Below are positions 1 to 8,985 of a stretch of DNA of 64,000 bases, piece after piece. The number at the start of each line of letters is the position of its first letter. Within the stretch, counting starts at the first letter, position 1. The notes below the pieces were generated by a model. That model was not told where the DNA came from. It ran no database searches and saw only the letters and a program-made list of their open reading frames with translations. The stretch is from Sarcina sp. DSM 11001 (GTDB lineage Bacteria; Bacillota; Clostridia; Lachnospirales; Lachnospiraceae), in NCBI RefSeq assembly GCF_900101015.1, contig NZ_FNFZ01000006.1, positions 103,424-167,423 on the forward strand, written 5' to 3'. A program made the position numbers and the translations under genes.

Positions 1-54
1 ACAAAACAGGAGCAATGCACAGCTTCTGACTGTGGTAAAGAAGGAGAATAACGA

Positions 55-2106
55 ATGGAGAACCTTCATAAGGATTATCGAGAGCATGGAACTCCGCCCG
101 GGGGAGAGACAGCGGGACTGTCTCCGGAGGAGATCCGTGCGCTGATCCAGGAAAATGAGAACCTCAGGCAGGAGCTGCGGATACGGGACAATGATATCCT
201 GAGCCATGACCAGGTTTTTGACTCTATTGTGTCAGGAACTCTTCACGTGATCCTGGTAATGTCTGTCACCACCTTTCGCGCGGAATTCATCACCTCAAAC
301 CTGGAAAATGCCCTGGGGGTTCAGACCGGGGAAGCCCTGGAGGATGTCCGAAGGATCAGTCCCGCTTTTGAAGACATTGAGAAATATGACAGGAGGGAAG
401 AGACCTTTATCCACAGGACAAACGGGTCGCGCCGTCAGTATCTGATCTATGTGATCCATCTTCCCTATGGCAGGTCCGACCGGGTCGCGGTCGTTCTTTT
501 GTGCACATCGAACGCGGCAAAGGGTGATCTGGAGGAAATGATGCTCCAGCAGACACAGGATATCAACCGTGCCGCTGGTTATTTCCTGGCCAGTATGTCG
601 CATGATTTCCGGGTTCCGATAAGTTCCATCTCGGGTTTTGTCATGCTGCTGATGAAAAACGCGGAGAATCCCTCCAAGGTCAGGGAATATGCACACAGGA
701 TCGGGGTCGCCTGTCAGGAGATTATGGGGACTGTGGATCAGATCCTTGATATGAGCCGGATCGGGTCCGGTGATCTGAACATGGAGTCCGAGGAATTCGG
801 ACTGGGGCTGATGCTGGAGGAGGTCTCCACCATATTTTCCAGTCTGGCCAACGCCAGGAATCAGAAGTTTGTGTTTTCCACTAAGGGCATTGAGCATGAT
901 ATCGTCCTGGGGGACAGATCCAGAATCATGGAAATGCTCCGCGGCGTGTTGTCCAATGCAGTCAAGTTTACCCCCTCGGGAGGCAGGGTGGAACTGACTG
1001 TCACCGGGACACCTGACCGGGAAGGCAGGGAGGTTGCCCTTACCTTTGAGGTCAGGGACACGGGGATCGGTATGGACAGAGAGTCTGTTGAATCATATTT
1101 CCGGAGCGAATCTTCCGAGGATGTGCGGAGCGAGCCCGGGCGCGGGACAGGAATCTGGCTGACCAGAAAGCTTGTCTCCATGATGGGTGGCACGATCTCT
1201 GCACAGAGTTTACCTGGAGAGGGGACGATCATCTGGATCCGTCTCCGCCTCAGTATGGTCAATGGGAGCGATCCCGATTTCTGGAATCAGAGAGGGATCC
1301 ACCGTATGCTTATCGTCAACAGCAATCTTCAGGAGGGAGCAAGGATACGCAATCTGATGGAAAGCGCAGGGGTCGAGGCTCTGAGTATTTCCTCCGGATA
1401 CGGGACGGTCAAGATGATCGAGCAGTCCAGCGCCGAGGAAATGGGATTTGACCTGATCCTGCTCGATGAAGATATTCAGGATCTGGAATGGCGGGAAGTG
1501 CTGGGAAATCTCCGCGCCATGTCCTGGATCAAAATGCCTGTGATCTTCCTGATGTCCGGACGCACTTCCATGGCCAGGGAGATCGAAGGGACGGGTGTAA
1601 GCCATGTCCTCCAGAAGCCGTTTTATTTCTCCGCGCTCCACAGACTGGCGGAACAGGCCTTTGAAGAACGGAAGGACGCCGGGCAGGCGGATGACCAGAC
1701 AGATGATTATTCTCTGGAAGGACTCCGTTTCCTCGCGGCGGAAGACAATGCCATGAATGCAGATCTGCTCAAAGAGCTCCTGGAGATGTCGGGCGCCCGC
1801 TGTGAGATCGCCAGGAACGGCCGGGCTGCGCTGGCCATGTTCAGCAATTCCAGGCCGGGATATTATGATGCCATCCTGATGGATATCCAGATGCCGGTCA
1901 TGGACGGCTGTACGGCTGCTTCCGCTATCCGGTCGCTTGACCGGGAGGACGCAAAGACCATCCAGATCTATGCGATGACGGCGGGGACCCTCGAGGAGGA
2001 TGTGGCCAGATCATTTGAAGCCGGCATGAATGCGCATATTCCCAAGCCTGTGGATATCCATGTCATCAAGAATCATATCCGCAGGAAAAAGGATATCCGG
2101 TCCTGA
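55..2106 (+). CDS. Hybrid sensor histidine kinase with two receiver domains
   Basis: A signalling kinase with no membrane segment, so it probably reads a cytoplasmic or partner signal. Residues about 25-50 look like a coiled coil and 50-150 form a sensory region I cannot name. The dimerisation helix carries the phospho-acceptor His183 (HDFRVP where HDLRTP is usual). The ATPase domain follows, with an N box (LSNAVKFTP) and a G1 box (DTGIGM). Two receiver domains come next. The first (about 430-545) reads LIVNSN where an acidic pair is expected and keeps Asp471, so it may be a pseudo-receiver. The second (about 570-680) looks complete, with acceptor Asp610 in LMDIQMPVMDG. The start follows a good aaggag site. 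No DNA-binding output domain or partner regulator is adjacent, so the target is unknown. Confidence 0.92.
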   Translation: MENLHKDYREHGTPPGGETAGLSPEEIRALIQENENLRQELRIRDNDILSHDQVFDSIVSGTLHVILVMSVTTFRAEFITSNLENALGVQTGEALEDVRRISPAFEDIEKYDRREETFIHRTNGSRRQYLIYVIHLPYGRSDRVAVVLLCTSNAAKGDLEEMMLQQTQDINRAAGYFLASMSHDFRVPISSISGFVMLLMKNAENPSKVREYAHRIGVACQEIMGTVDQILDMSRIGSGDLNMESEEFGLGLMLEEVSTIFSSLANARNQKFVFSTKGIEHDIVLGDRSRIMEMLRGVLSNAVKFTPSGGRVELTVTGTPDREGREVALTFEVRDTGIGMDRESVESYFRSESSEDVRSEPGRGTGIWLTRKLVSMMGGTISAQSLPGEGTIIWIRLRLSMVNGSDPDFWNQRGIHRMLIVNSNLQEGARIRNLMESAGVEALSISSGYGTVKMIEQSSAEEMGFDLILLDEDIQDLEWREVLGNLRAMSWIKMPVIFLMSGRTSMAREIEGTGVSHVLQKPFYFSALHRLAEQAFEERKDAGQADDQTDDYSLEGLRFLAAEDNAMNADLLKELLEMSGARCEIARNGRAALAMFSNSRPGYYDAILMDIQMPVMDGCTAASAIRSLDREDAKTIQIYAMTAGTLEEDVARSFEAGMNAHIPKPVDIHVIKNHIRRKKDIRS

Positions 2107-2258
2107 GGGAAACCCGGAGTGGATCAAGGCTGCCAGGCTGCTCAGGGATATCAGGTCCAGGGGTGTCACGATCAGGATAACAGGCTCAGGATATCGGGAT
2201 AAGGGATATCAGGCTCAGGATATCAGGATCAGGGGTATGAGGCTCAGGATTATCAGGA
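2092..2258. repeat. Degenerate ~14-bp tandem repeat after the kinase gene
   Basis: Copies of a unit close to ggatatcaggctca fill the gap between the kinase and the acylphosphatase gene. The first recognisable copy, ggatatccggtcctga at 2092-2107, is the last codons and stop of the kinase gene. Later copies run to the acylphosphatase start, and the last one provides the weak ribosome site (cagga) just ahead of that ATG. At least seven imperfect copies are visible. Confidence 0.8.
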
Positions 2259-2744
2259 ATGGAAGAGAAGGGCTTTTTTAAGAGACTTTTTGAAAAGATC
2301 AGGGAATGGTTTCTGCACCTGCTTCGGATCCTGTTTCCTCAGGATATCCTCGATGAGATCAGGGAGCGCGCAGGAAACAGGGAAGAAGGAAATGCGGCCG
2401 GGGGATCCGGTGCGGACACAGAAGACAGCGGATTGTCGGACATGGAGAGGAGGCAGATGATGGCGTCGCCCGTTACAAGGCTCCATTTGCGTTTTTTGGG
2501 ACGCGTACAGGGCGTTGGATTTCGATACCAGTCAATGTATGCTGCCAGAAATTTCAATTTGACGGGCTGGGTGAAAAATATGCCGGACGGGAGTGTGGAA
2601 ATGGAGGTCCAGGGACCTGAAGAAGCCATTGACTACATGCTCCTGCAGCTGCAGACCGGCAGATGGATCCGCATAGAACACATCGAAAAGAAGAAGCTGC
2701 CCCTGGTGCGGGAAGAGCGCGGATTCCAGGTAAGAGGGTATTAG
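2259..2744 (+). CDS. acyP: Acylphosphatase with an N-terminal extension
   Basis: Hydrolyses acyl phosphates such as 1,3-bisphosphoglycerate. The family core occupies residues 68-161. It has the phosphate loop GRVQGVGFR with catalytic Arg89, and catalytic Asn107 in GWVKNMPDG, at the family's usual 18-residue spacing. The first 67 residues are an amphipathic, Arg/Phe-rich segment followed by an acidic linker, which may bind membrane. The start is uncertain. ATG 2259 has only a weak site made by the preceding repeat, whereas an in-frame ATG at 2460 has a perfect aggagg (2448-2453) at 6-nt spacing and would give a 94-residue protein, the normal family size. Both forms may be made. Confidence 0.88.
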   Translation: MEEKGFFKRLFEKIREWFLHLLRILFPQDILDEIRERAGNREEGNAAGGSGADTEDSGLSDMERRQMMASPVTRLHLRFLGRVQGVGFRYQSMYAARNFNLTGWVKNMPDGSVEMEVQGPEEAIDYMLLQLQTGRWIRIEHIEKKKLPLVREERGFQVRGY

Positions 2745-2810
2745 TGTACTGATGTCCCATTTTCCCGCAGGCCGGATACTTTGTAATGTGTTGATGAAAA
2801 GACAAAGTAG

Positions 2811-2858
2811 AAAAGACCAAAGCGCCTCCAGCTTCGGTGCGGACGCTTTGGTCTTTTG
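2811..2858 (+). terminator. Rho-independent terminator after acyP
   Basis: Inverted repeat aagaccaaagcg (2813-2824) and cgctttggtctt (2844-2855) with a GC-containing stem and a short T-run. It sits 67 bp after the acylphosphatase stop. Confidence 0.8.
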
Positions 2859-2879
2859 TGTGTTACAATTCCTTATCAG

Positions 2880-3030
2880 TTCTTACAGGAATCAGTTTTT
2901 TACTGGAAAAAGTTTTTACAGGAAATAGATTTATTCCAGGAAAATAGTTTTTTTCCAGGGAAAATTTTTTCCAGAAAAATGGTTTTTACAGGATAAAGTT
3001 CTTTATAGAAAAAAATTCTTTATAGGGAAA
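2880..3030. repeat. AT-rich degenerate ~20-bp repeats
   Basis: The gap 2745-3083 holds the terminator and then an AT-rich run of imperfect copies around gtttttacaggaaata, drifting to gttctttatagaaaaaa. No coding potential is seen. The run ends just before the ribosome site of the NUDIX gene. Confidence 0.65.
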
Positions 3031-3083
3031 AAAACAAGAAGAAAAGACAATACAAGGGAAAAGAAAAACGAGGAGAAGAGAAA

Positions 3084-4148
3084 ATGAGTCACTCCGCGGC
3101 GCTGAGCACTCTCTGCTATATGGAAAAAGACGGAAAATATCTGATGCTGCACCGGACTGTCAAAAAAAATGATGTCAACAAGGACAAATGGATCGGTGTC
3201 GGGGGACATTTTGAGGCGGACGAGAGTCCCGAGGAGTGCCTGCTGCGGGAGGTCCGGGAGGAGACCGGCTACAGGCTGACCTCATGGCGGTTCCGGGGGA
3301 TCGTGACCTTTGTCTCCGGGGACGGCGTCACAGAATATATGCACCTGTTTACAGCGGACGGCTTCGAGGGAGAACCCATCCTGTGCGATGAGGGACAGCT
3401 CGAGTGGGTGGACATCAGCCGGGTCTGGAACCTCAACATCTGGGAGGGTGACAAGATCTTTTTCAGGCTGATCGACGAAAATGAACCCTTCTTTTCCCTG
3501 AAGCTCGTCTATAACGGGAGCGGAGGACTGGTCTCTGCCGATCTGAACGGAAAACCCATGGAGCTTTTTGAGATCCTGAATGAGGACGGAACGAAGACGG
3601 GGCTGGTGCGGGAGCGCGGCGTCGCTCACCGGGAGGGGAGCCTCCACGGGACGGTGCATACCTGGATCGTGAGGCGGGCCGGGGAGGAACCGTCGGATCC
3701 GTCAGCTCCGGATGGAAACGAAGGGCGCTGGGAGGTCCTGCTGCAGAAACGCAGCGCTGTCAAGGACTCCAACCCGGGCTGCTATGATATCTCATCGGCG
3801 GGACACATCGCGGCCGGAGATGAGCCGCTGGGGGCTGCCCTGAGGGAACTGGAGGAGGAACTGGGCATTACTGCGGATCCGGCTGACCTGCATTATGTCG
3901 GAAAGCACCGCGGAGCCTTTGAGGCACCGTTTTACGGGCGGATGTTCAGGGACAATGAGCTCAGCAGCGTCTTTGTCATCACCAGGCGTTTTGATGACGA
4001 CGATTTTTCCCTCCAGGAGGAGGAAGTGGAGTCTGTCCGCTGGATGGATTATGAAAAATGCCGTGAGGCGATCCATGCGGGTACCCTGCCCAACTGTATC
4101 TATGAAGATGAATTTGAGATGGTCGGCGCCTATCTGAAAGGACTGTGA
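3084..4148 (+). CDS. Fusion of two NUDIX hydrolase domains
   Basis: Two NUDIX pyrophosphohydrolase domains in one chain. The N-terminal one (about 1-150) resembles 8-oxo-dGTP/MutT-type enzymes and has a complete NUDIX box at 41-63 (GHFEADE, then REVREETGY). The C-terminal one (about 165-354) resembles the Idi/YfcD branch: it opens with MELFEILNEDG and TGLVRERGVAHREG, and its box lies at 240-262. In that second box the consensus Glu of G-x5-E is Asp246, while the catalytic RELEEE part is intact. The start has a good site (gaggag). The stop codon is the first base triplet of a 13-bp tandem repeat. The substrates cannot be read from sequence; sanitising oxidised nucleotides (domain 1) and hydrolysing a prenyl or nucleotide diphosphate (domain 2) are family-based guesses. 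Confidence 0.9.
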   Translation: MSHSAALSTLCYMEKDGKYLMLHRTVKKNDVNKDKWIGVGGHFEADESPEECLLREVREETGYRLTSWRFRGIVTFVSGDGVTEYMHLFTADGFEGEPILCDEGQLEWVDISRVWNLNIWEGDKIFFRLIDENEPFFSLKLVYNGSGGLVSADLNGKPMELFEILNEDGTKTGLVRERGVAHREGSLHGTVHTWIVRRAGEEPSDPSAPDGNEGRWEVLLQKRSAVKDSNPGCYDISSAGHIAAGDEPLGAALRELEEELGITADPADLHYVGKHRGAFEAPFYGRMFRDNELSSVFVITRRFDDDDFSLQEEEVESVRWMDYEKCREAIHAGTLPNCIYEDEFEMVGAYLKGL

Positions 4149-4230
4149 TCAAGGGATGTGATCAAGGGACGTGGTCAAGGGATGTGATCAAGGGATGTGA
4201 TCAAGGGGTGTGATCAAGGAATGTGATCAG
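4146..4230. repeat. 13-bp tandem repeat, 6.5 copies, containing a stop codon
   Basis: Unit tgatcaagggatg repeated at 4146, 4159, 4172, 4185, 4198 and 4211, plus a partial copy to 4230, with one or two changes per copy. The first TGA of the first copy is the NUDIX gene's stop codon. Confidence 0.95.
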
Positions 4231-4280
4231 TACCTGAAAGGAACAGGACAGTACACTTATTTTTTAGAGAGAGGGAGAAC

Positions 4281-7200
4281 ATGGCTTTTACAACGTATTC
4301 CTACGAACAATTAGGCCTCAGGTCAGGTATGGAGCCATTGACTGAAAAAGAAAAAAAGATCCTGGAGGAATCCTGGGCTTCTGTGTTTGCGTCCGGGATT
4401 TTTCCCTGTATAGATGAGATGCTTTTTGCCCCTCTTTTCAGTGAGGGCAGATCCAGACGCAATGTGCCCGTCAATGTGCTTGTAGGTGCCTTGCTCCTGC
4501 AGGAACTGCGTCAGATGTCGGATGAGGATCTGGTGGAAGCGGCCATGTTCGATCTGCGGATCCGGACAGCCCTCCATATTACCCAGGCGGTCGGTCAGCC
4601 CTTCAGCCTGCGGACGATCCAGAGGTTCCGCACCCGCCTGAAACGTTATCGGGAAAAAACCGGCGAGGACCTGCTGGCAGAATGCCTGACCGGCATCAGC
4701 GGGAGTCTGTCTGCCTATATCCGCAGATTCGGAAAACACACACCTTATTATTCACTGACTGAGTTCTCCGGTCCTGTCCGTAAGGACGGCGCACTGGAAA
4801 ACAGCGCGCAGGGAAATGGTGTGCAGGACAGCGAAACCGGCGGGGGGACTCCTGCGCAGGCAGACGCCAGAGACGTCAGGGGCTGGAAACCCGGGCAGAC
4901 GGCCCCGGCTCTGATCGCCGCGCTGAGGGCAGGGATGGAGCGGATCTCCTGTTTTGATCCCGCTGTTATCGCGGATCCGGAGATCTTTGAGCAAAACCGC
5001 CTCCCGGCCCACTCGGACCATGTGTTTTTCGCGGATGAAAAGGAGCTTGCGGCAGGCGCGGATGAACCGGCCGGCACAGCGGTTCCTTCCGCGCTGCGCC
5101 TTTCCCTGAACGGCCTCTGGAAATTTTCCTATGCGGAGAGGCCCCAGGATGCCCCCCGGGGGTTTGAGGATGTCTCTTTTGACTGCCGGGAGTGGGCGGA
5201 CATCAGGGTCCCCGCCCATATCCAGATGGAAGGCTATGATGTGCCCGCCTATATCAATTATCAGTATCCCTGGGACGGGCGCGAGGACATTGTGCCCGGA
5301 GAGATTCCGGCGCATTTTAATCCCACTGCGTCCTATGTGAAGTATTTTTCTCTCCCCGAAAAAATGAAGGGATATGTGGCGGGAGGGAGCCCTCTGTGCA
5401 TCTCCTTCCAGGGCGTGGAGAGCGGCTTTGCCCTTTGGTGCAATGGAAACTATGTCGGCTACAGCGAAGACAGCTTCAGCCCTTCAGAATTTGACCTGAC
5501 TCCCTTTGTCGACGTCAATGGGGAAAACAAGCTCGCCGTGCGCGTCTTTAAGTGGACGGCTTCGAGCTGGCTGGAGAGCCAGGATTTCTTCCGCTTCTCC
5601 GGGATCTTCCGGGATGTCTGGCTCTATACCCTGCCTCAGGCACATCTGTATGACCTTCGGATCCGGCCGCTGACCGACGAGACCCTGACGGAGGGAACTC
5701 TGGAGATCGGGGCGCAGATAAGGCTGTACGGGGAGGCGCTCCGGGTGCACAGGGCGCACTCTGCCTGCCGCGCACAAAAAAGAGATCAAAAAGAAAATCA
5801 AAAAGATAATCAAAAAGAAAAAGAACAGCCCTCTGCAGAACAGCCGTCCGCCCGCCTGCTCATGGCCTATAGTCTGGCCTTAGAAGGCAGTGTGGTGCTG
5901 CGCGGAGCTGTGCCGCTGCCGGACCTGCCGGATCCGGATCAGCTGCCGGGGCATATGGGTGAGAACGCAGATACAGAGGGAGGAAGCACCGGGCTCTCCC
6001 TTTCCCTTGTTGAAAAGATTGAAAAACCGGCCTTGTGGAGCGCCGAAGACCCTCAGCTTTATGACCTGACCCTGCGTCTGGTCTGTGAGGGACCGGCCGC
6101 CGGCGGGGATTCCGGTGAAGGGGCGGCTTTTCAGCAGATCCTTCTGGAGATTGTCCGCGAGAGGATCGGTTTCCGCAGATTTGAGATGAAGGACGGGCTG
6201 ATGTGCCTGAACGGGAAGAGGATCGTTTTCCGCGGCGTGAACCGGCACGAATTTACCTGCGACAGCGGCAGGACTGTCCCGGCAGAGATCACCCGCCGGG
6301 ACCTCATTCTGATGAAGCAGAACAATATCAACGCTGTCCGCACCTGTCATTATCCGAATGCCTCTGCCCTCTACCGCTTCTGTGATGAACTGGGGCTGTA
6401 TCTGATCGCGGAAAACAACATGGAGTCCCATGCCAGCTGGGCGCCCGCTGAAGCGGGACTGCCTACTCCCGGCATTGTCCCCGGGGATGATGAGCGGTGG
6501 AGCGGGCTTCTGCTGGACCGCATCAATTCCTGCTATCAGAGAGACAAGAACCATCCCTCGATCCTGATCTGGTCCGTGGGCAACGAGTCCTTTGGAGGAA
6601 CTGTGATCAGAGATATGGCAGACAGGTTCCGCGCCCTTGATCCCGACCGCCTCGTTCATTATGAGGGGATCTTCCACGACAGGACCTGGCCCCGATCCAG
6701 CGATATGGAGAGCCAGATGTATCCTTCCGCGGAGGCAATAGAGGAGTTTCTGAAGGAGCATACGGACAAACCCTTTGTCTGCTGCGAGTACACCCACGCC
6801 ATGGGCAATTCCTGCGGCGGCATGCACCGCTACACGGACCTGTCCATCAGGGAGCCCCGTTATCAGGGCGGTTTTATCTGGGATTTTGTCGACCAGTCCA
6901 TCCGCAGTACGAACCACTATGGAGAGGAATTCCAGGCTTATGGCGGAGATTTCGGCGAGAGGCCGACAGACTATGATTTTTCCGGCAACGGGATCGTGGA
7001 CGGCACCCGCCGTCCCTATGCCGGCAAGATGCAGGAGGTCAGATACAACTACCAGGCCATCCGCTTCGAAACAGGCAGGGACTGTGTCCGGATCATGAAC
7101 GACAATCTGTTTACCGGAACCGAAAGCTTTGACTGTACTGTCCTTCTGGAGATTGAAGGGGAAAAGGCTGCCGAAGCAGCGCTGGAAACGGCTGTCCCGG

Positions 7201-8909
7201 CGCTCTCGGAAGCTGTGTATCCCCTGCCGCAGGAGATTCTGCGCAGGATCTCTGAACTGGAAGAAGGATCAGGAAAACCGGCATCCACAGGAACCGGATC
7301 AGATATAGATACTGCAGACCAGGGTAGTGGAGAATCTGATACTGCGGTACCGGAATCCAAAGAAGCGAAAACTGCGGAACAGGTCGTGGATCCGGCACAG
7401 ACAGACGCGGCAGAGAGCAAGGGACCGAAGGAATATGCCGTGACTGTCTCCATGCGCCTGCGCGAAGATTGTTCGTGGGCGTCAAAAGGCCACGAGATCG
7501 CGTTCGGGCAGGGAGTTTTTCTGACTGGTGAGACTGGTGAAACAACCGGGAAAAGCCCGGATAGTAATCCGGATAAGACCCGGTTCAAAGAAGAAGCCGG
7601 TTCTCCGGAAGATGCTCAGCCCAAAGAGGATGTCAGATTCCAGGAGGATGCTCAGTCCAAGGAGGATGTCGGATTCCCGGAGGATGCTCAGTCCAAAGAG
7701 GATGCCGGATCCCCGGAGGGTATAAAGCACGACCTTGTTTTTTCCGGTACAGACTGGCAGAGGACCATGGAAGTCCGGACATCGTCCGGCAGGATCAGGG
7801 TGACTCGCGGAAGCTTTAATATCGGGATCAGGGGAGACCACTATGATGCCCTGTTTTCTCTCCTGAAGGGAGGTCTCATTTCCTTCCGGAAAGGGGGCAA
7901 TCCCTTTGCAGGTTACGGCACAGGCGGCCCTGCCCGTTTACCGGGTACAGGAAGTGGGAGATCTGCTGCCGGGATGGAGCTCTTTGAAAAAATGCCCCGT
8001 CCCTGTTTCTGGCGGGCACCCACCAGCAACGATGCGGGGAACCACATGGCTGCCGGCCACGGCGTCTGGAAGCTGGCAGAGGAATACCAGATCCCCCGCC
8101 CGGAGACCCTGCAGATTTTTACAGAGGACGATTCTGTCCTGCTGCAGATCCGATACGCCCTTCCCCTTCTTTTTTCACACAGTGTTTCAACAGAAGCCTG
8201 TCCGTCAGTGACTGTCGGATACCGTTTCTCTGACGACGGGAAACTTACACTTTCCATGGACTGGGATCCCGCTGAGTGGAAGGATATTGACGGGAATCTC
8301 ATCGGCCGGGATCCTGCACAACCCGCAGCCGGGCTGCCTTCCATGCCTCTTTTTGGTTTCTCCTTCTGCCTCAATGCGGATCTGGACCGCTTTACCTATT
8401 ATGGGAAGGGGCCGGCTGAGAATTACTCGGACCGGAACCGGGGCGCAAGATTGGGGATTTTTGAAAGCTCAGTGCGGGATAATATGTCCCCTTATCTCGT
8501 GCCTCAGGAGTGTGGAAACCGGACCGGCGTGCGCTGGGCGGAGGTGACAGATCGCTTCGGGCGGGGACTTCGCTTTTCAGCAGGCAAAGCACAGGGACTT
8601 AAAGAGACGGAAACCGTTTCCCGTCCCGGCATGGAGAATATTGATAAGGAGTCTGCCGTCGCGGGAGCTGTGGGGGCTTACAGGGAGCATCCCTGTATGG
8701 AGTTCTCAGCGCTGCCCTATACACCGCAGGAACTGGAAAACGCCGGCCACAGCTATGAACTTCCTCCTGTACATTACACACATGTGCGCTGCTGTCTGAT
8801 GCAGATGGGAGTCGGAGGAGACGACAGCTGGGGAGCCCCGACCCTTCCGCAGTATTGCCTGCCGGCCGACAGGCCCCTGCACTTTGAGGTTGTGGCAGAG
8901 GGAATATAA
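4281..8909 (+). CDS. lacZ: Beta-galactosidase (GH2) fused to an IS1182-type transposase N-terminal domain
   Basis: Residues about 260-1542 are a LacZ-type glycoside hydrolase family 2 enzyme that cleaves beta-galactosides such as lactose. The acid/base Glu769 lies in IWSVGNES and the nucleophile Glu836 in CCEYTHAMGNS. LacZ-like sequence starts near residue 219 (MERISCFDP, then NRLPAHSDH). Residues 1-157 instead match the N-terminal region of IS1182-family transposases (DUF772-like), with PVNVLVGALLLQEL, FDLRIRTALHIT and RTIQRFRTRLKRY. The chain is 1542 residues against about 1020-1050 for ordinary LacZ. The extra length is this fusion plus low-complexity inserts near 498-513 (Lys/Gln/Asn), 996-1050 (Ser/Thr/Glu) and 1090-1145 (12-residue repeats). 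ATG 4281 has a gggag site. An internal ATG at 4935 (Met219) with gaggg upstream could make native-length LacZ. No signal peptide is seen, so it is probably cytoplasmic; no lac regulator or permease is adjacent. Confidence 0.93.
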   Translation: MAFTTYSYEQLGLRSGMEPLTEKEKKILEESWASVFASGIFPCIDEMLFAPLFSEGRSRRNVPVNVLVGALLLQELRQMSDEDLVEAAMFDLRIRTALHITQAVGQPFSLRTIQRFRTRLKRYREKTGEDLLAECLTGISGSLSAYIRRFGKHTPYYSLTEFSGPVRKDGALENSAQGNGVQDSETGGGTPAQADARDVRGWKPGQTAPALIAALRAGMERISCFDPAVIADPEIFEQNRLPAHSDHVFFADEKELAAGADEPAGTAVPSALRLSLNGLWKFSYAERPQDAPRGFEDVSFDCREWADIRVPAHIQMEGYDVPAYINYQYPWDGREDIVPGEIPAHFNPTASYVKYFSLPEKMKGYVAGGSPLCISFQGVESGFALWCNGNYVGYSEDSFSPSEFDLTPFVDVNGENKLAVRVFKWTASSWLESQDFFRFSGIFRDVWLYTLPQAHLYDLRIRPLTDETLTEGTLEIGAQIRLYGEALRVHRAHSACRAQKRDQKENQKDNQKEKEQPSAEQPSARLLMAYSLALEGSVVLRGAVPLPDLPDPDQLPGHMGENADTEGGSTGLSLSLVEKIEKPALWSAEDPQLYDLTLRLVCEGPAAGGDSGEGAAFQQILLEIVRERIGFRRFEMKDGLMCLNGKRIVFRGVNRHEFTCDSGRTVPAEITRRDLILMKQNNINAVRTCHYPNASALYRFCDELGLYLIAENNMESHASWAPAEAGLPTPGIVPGDDERWSGLLLDRINSCYQRDKNHPSILIWSVGNESFGGTVIRDMADRFRALDPDRLVHYEGIFHDRTWPRSSDMESQMYPSAEAIEEFLKEHTDKPFVCCEYTHAMGNSCGGMHRYTDLSIREPRYQGGFIWDFVDQSIRSTNHYGEEFQAYGGDFGERPTDYDFSGNGIVDGTRRPYAGKMQEVRYNYQAIRFETGRDCVRIMNDNLFTGTESFDCTVLLEIEGEKAAEAALETAVPALSEAVYPLPQEILRRISELEEGSGKPASTGTGSDIDTADQGSGESDTAVPESKEAKTAEQVVDPAQTDAAESKGPKEYAVTVSMRLREDCSWASKGHEIAFGQGVFLTGETGETTGKSPDSNPDKTRFKEEAGSPEDAQPKEDVRFQEDAQSKEDVGFPEDAQSKEDAGSPEGIKHDLVFSGTDWQRTMEVRTSSGRIRVTRGSFNIGIRGDHYDALFSLLKGGLISFRKGGNPFAGYGTGGPARLPGTGSGRSAAGMELFEKMPRPCFWRAPTSNDAGNHMAAGHGVWKLAEEYQIPRPETLQIFTEDDSVLLQIRYALPLLFSHSVSTEACPSVTVGYRFSDDGKLTLSMDWDPAEWKDIDGNLIGRDPAQPAAGLPSMPLFGFSFCLNADLDRFTYYGKGPAENYSDRNRGARLGIFESSVRDNMSPYLVPQECGNRTGVRWAEVTDRFGRGLRFSAGKAQGLKETETVSRPGMENIDKESAVAGAVGAYREHPCMEFSALPYTPQELENAGHSYELPPVHYTHVRCCLMQMGVGGDDSWGAPTLPQYCLPADRPLHFEVVAEGI
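7608..7715 (+). repeat. Three 36-bp in-frame repeats inside lacZ
   Basis: Copies at 7608, 7644 and 7680 encode EDAQPKEDVRFQ, EDAQSKEDVGFP and EDAQSKEDAGSP. They lie between the catalytic barrel and the C-terminal beta-sandwich, outside the conserved LacZ core, and resemble the intergenic tandem repeats of this window in scale and degree of decay. Confidence 0.92.
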
Positions 8910-8985
8910 TGTCCTTCTTTGTCGGTCTTTAATGATTTCTGAGAAGAACGACAGAATTTTTACAAATACCAGGAGAAAAAAGTTT

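Noticed and set aside
4281..8909. Complete insertion sequence within lacZ
   Set aside because: Only the N-terminal transposase region is present. There is no catalytic domain, no terminal inverted repeat and no target duplication that I can see.
8910..8985. preQ1 riboswitch upstream of queT
   Set aside because: The leader is short and lacks the conserved stem and A-rich tail of preQ1 aptamers.
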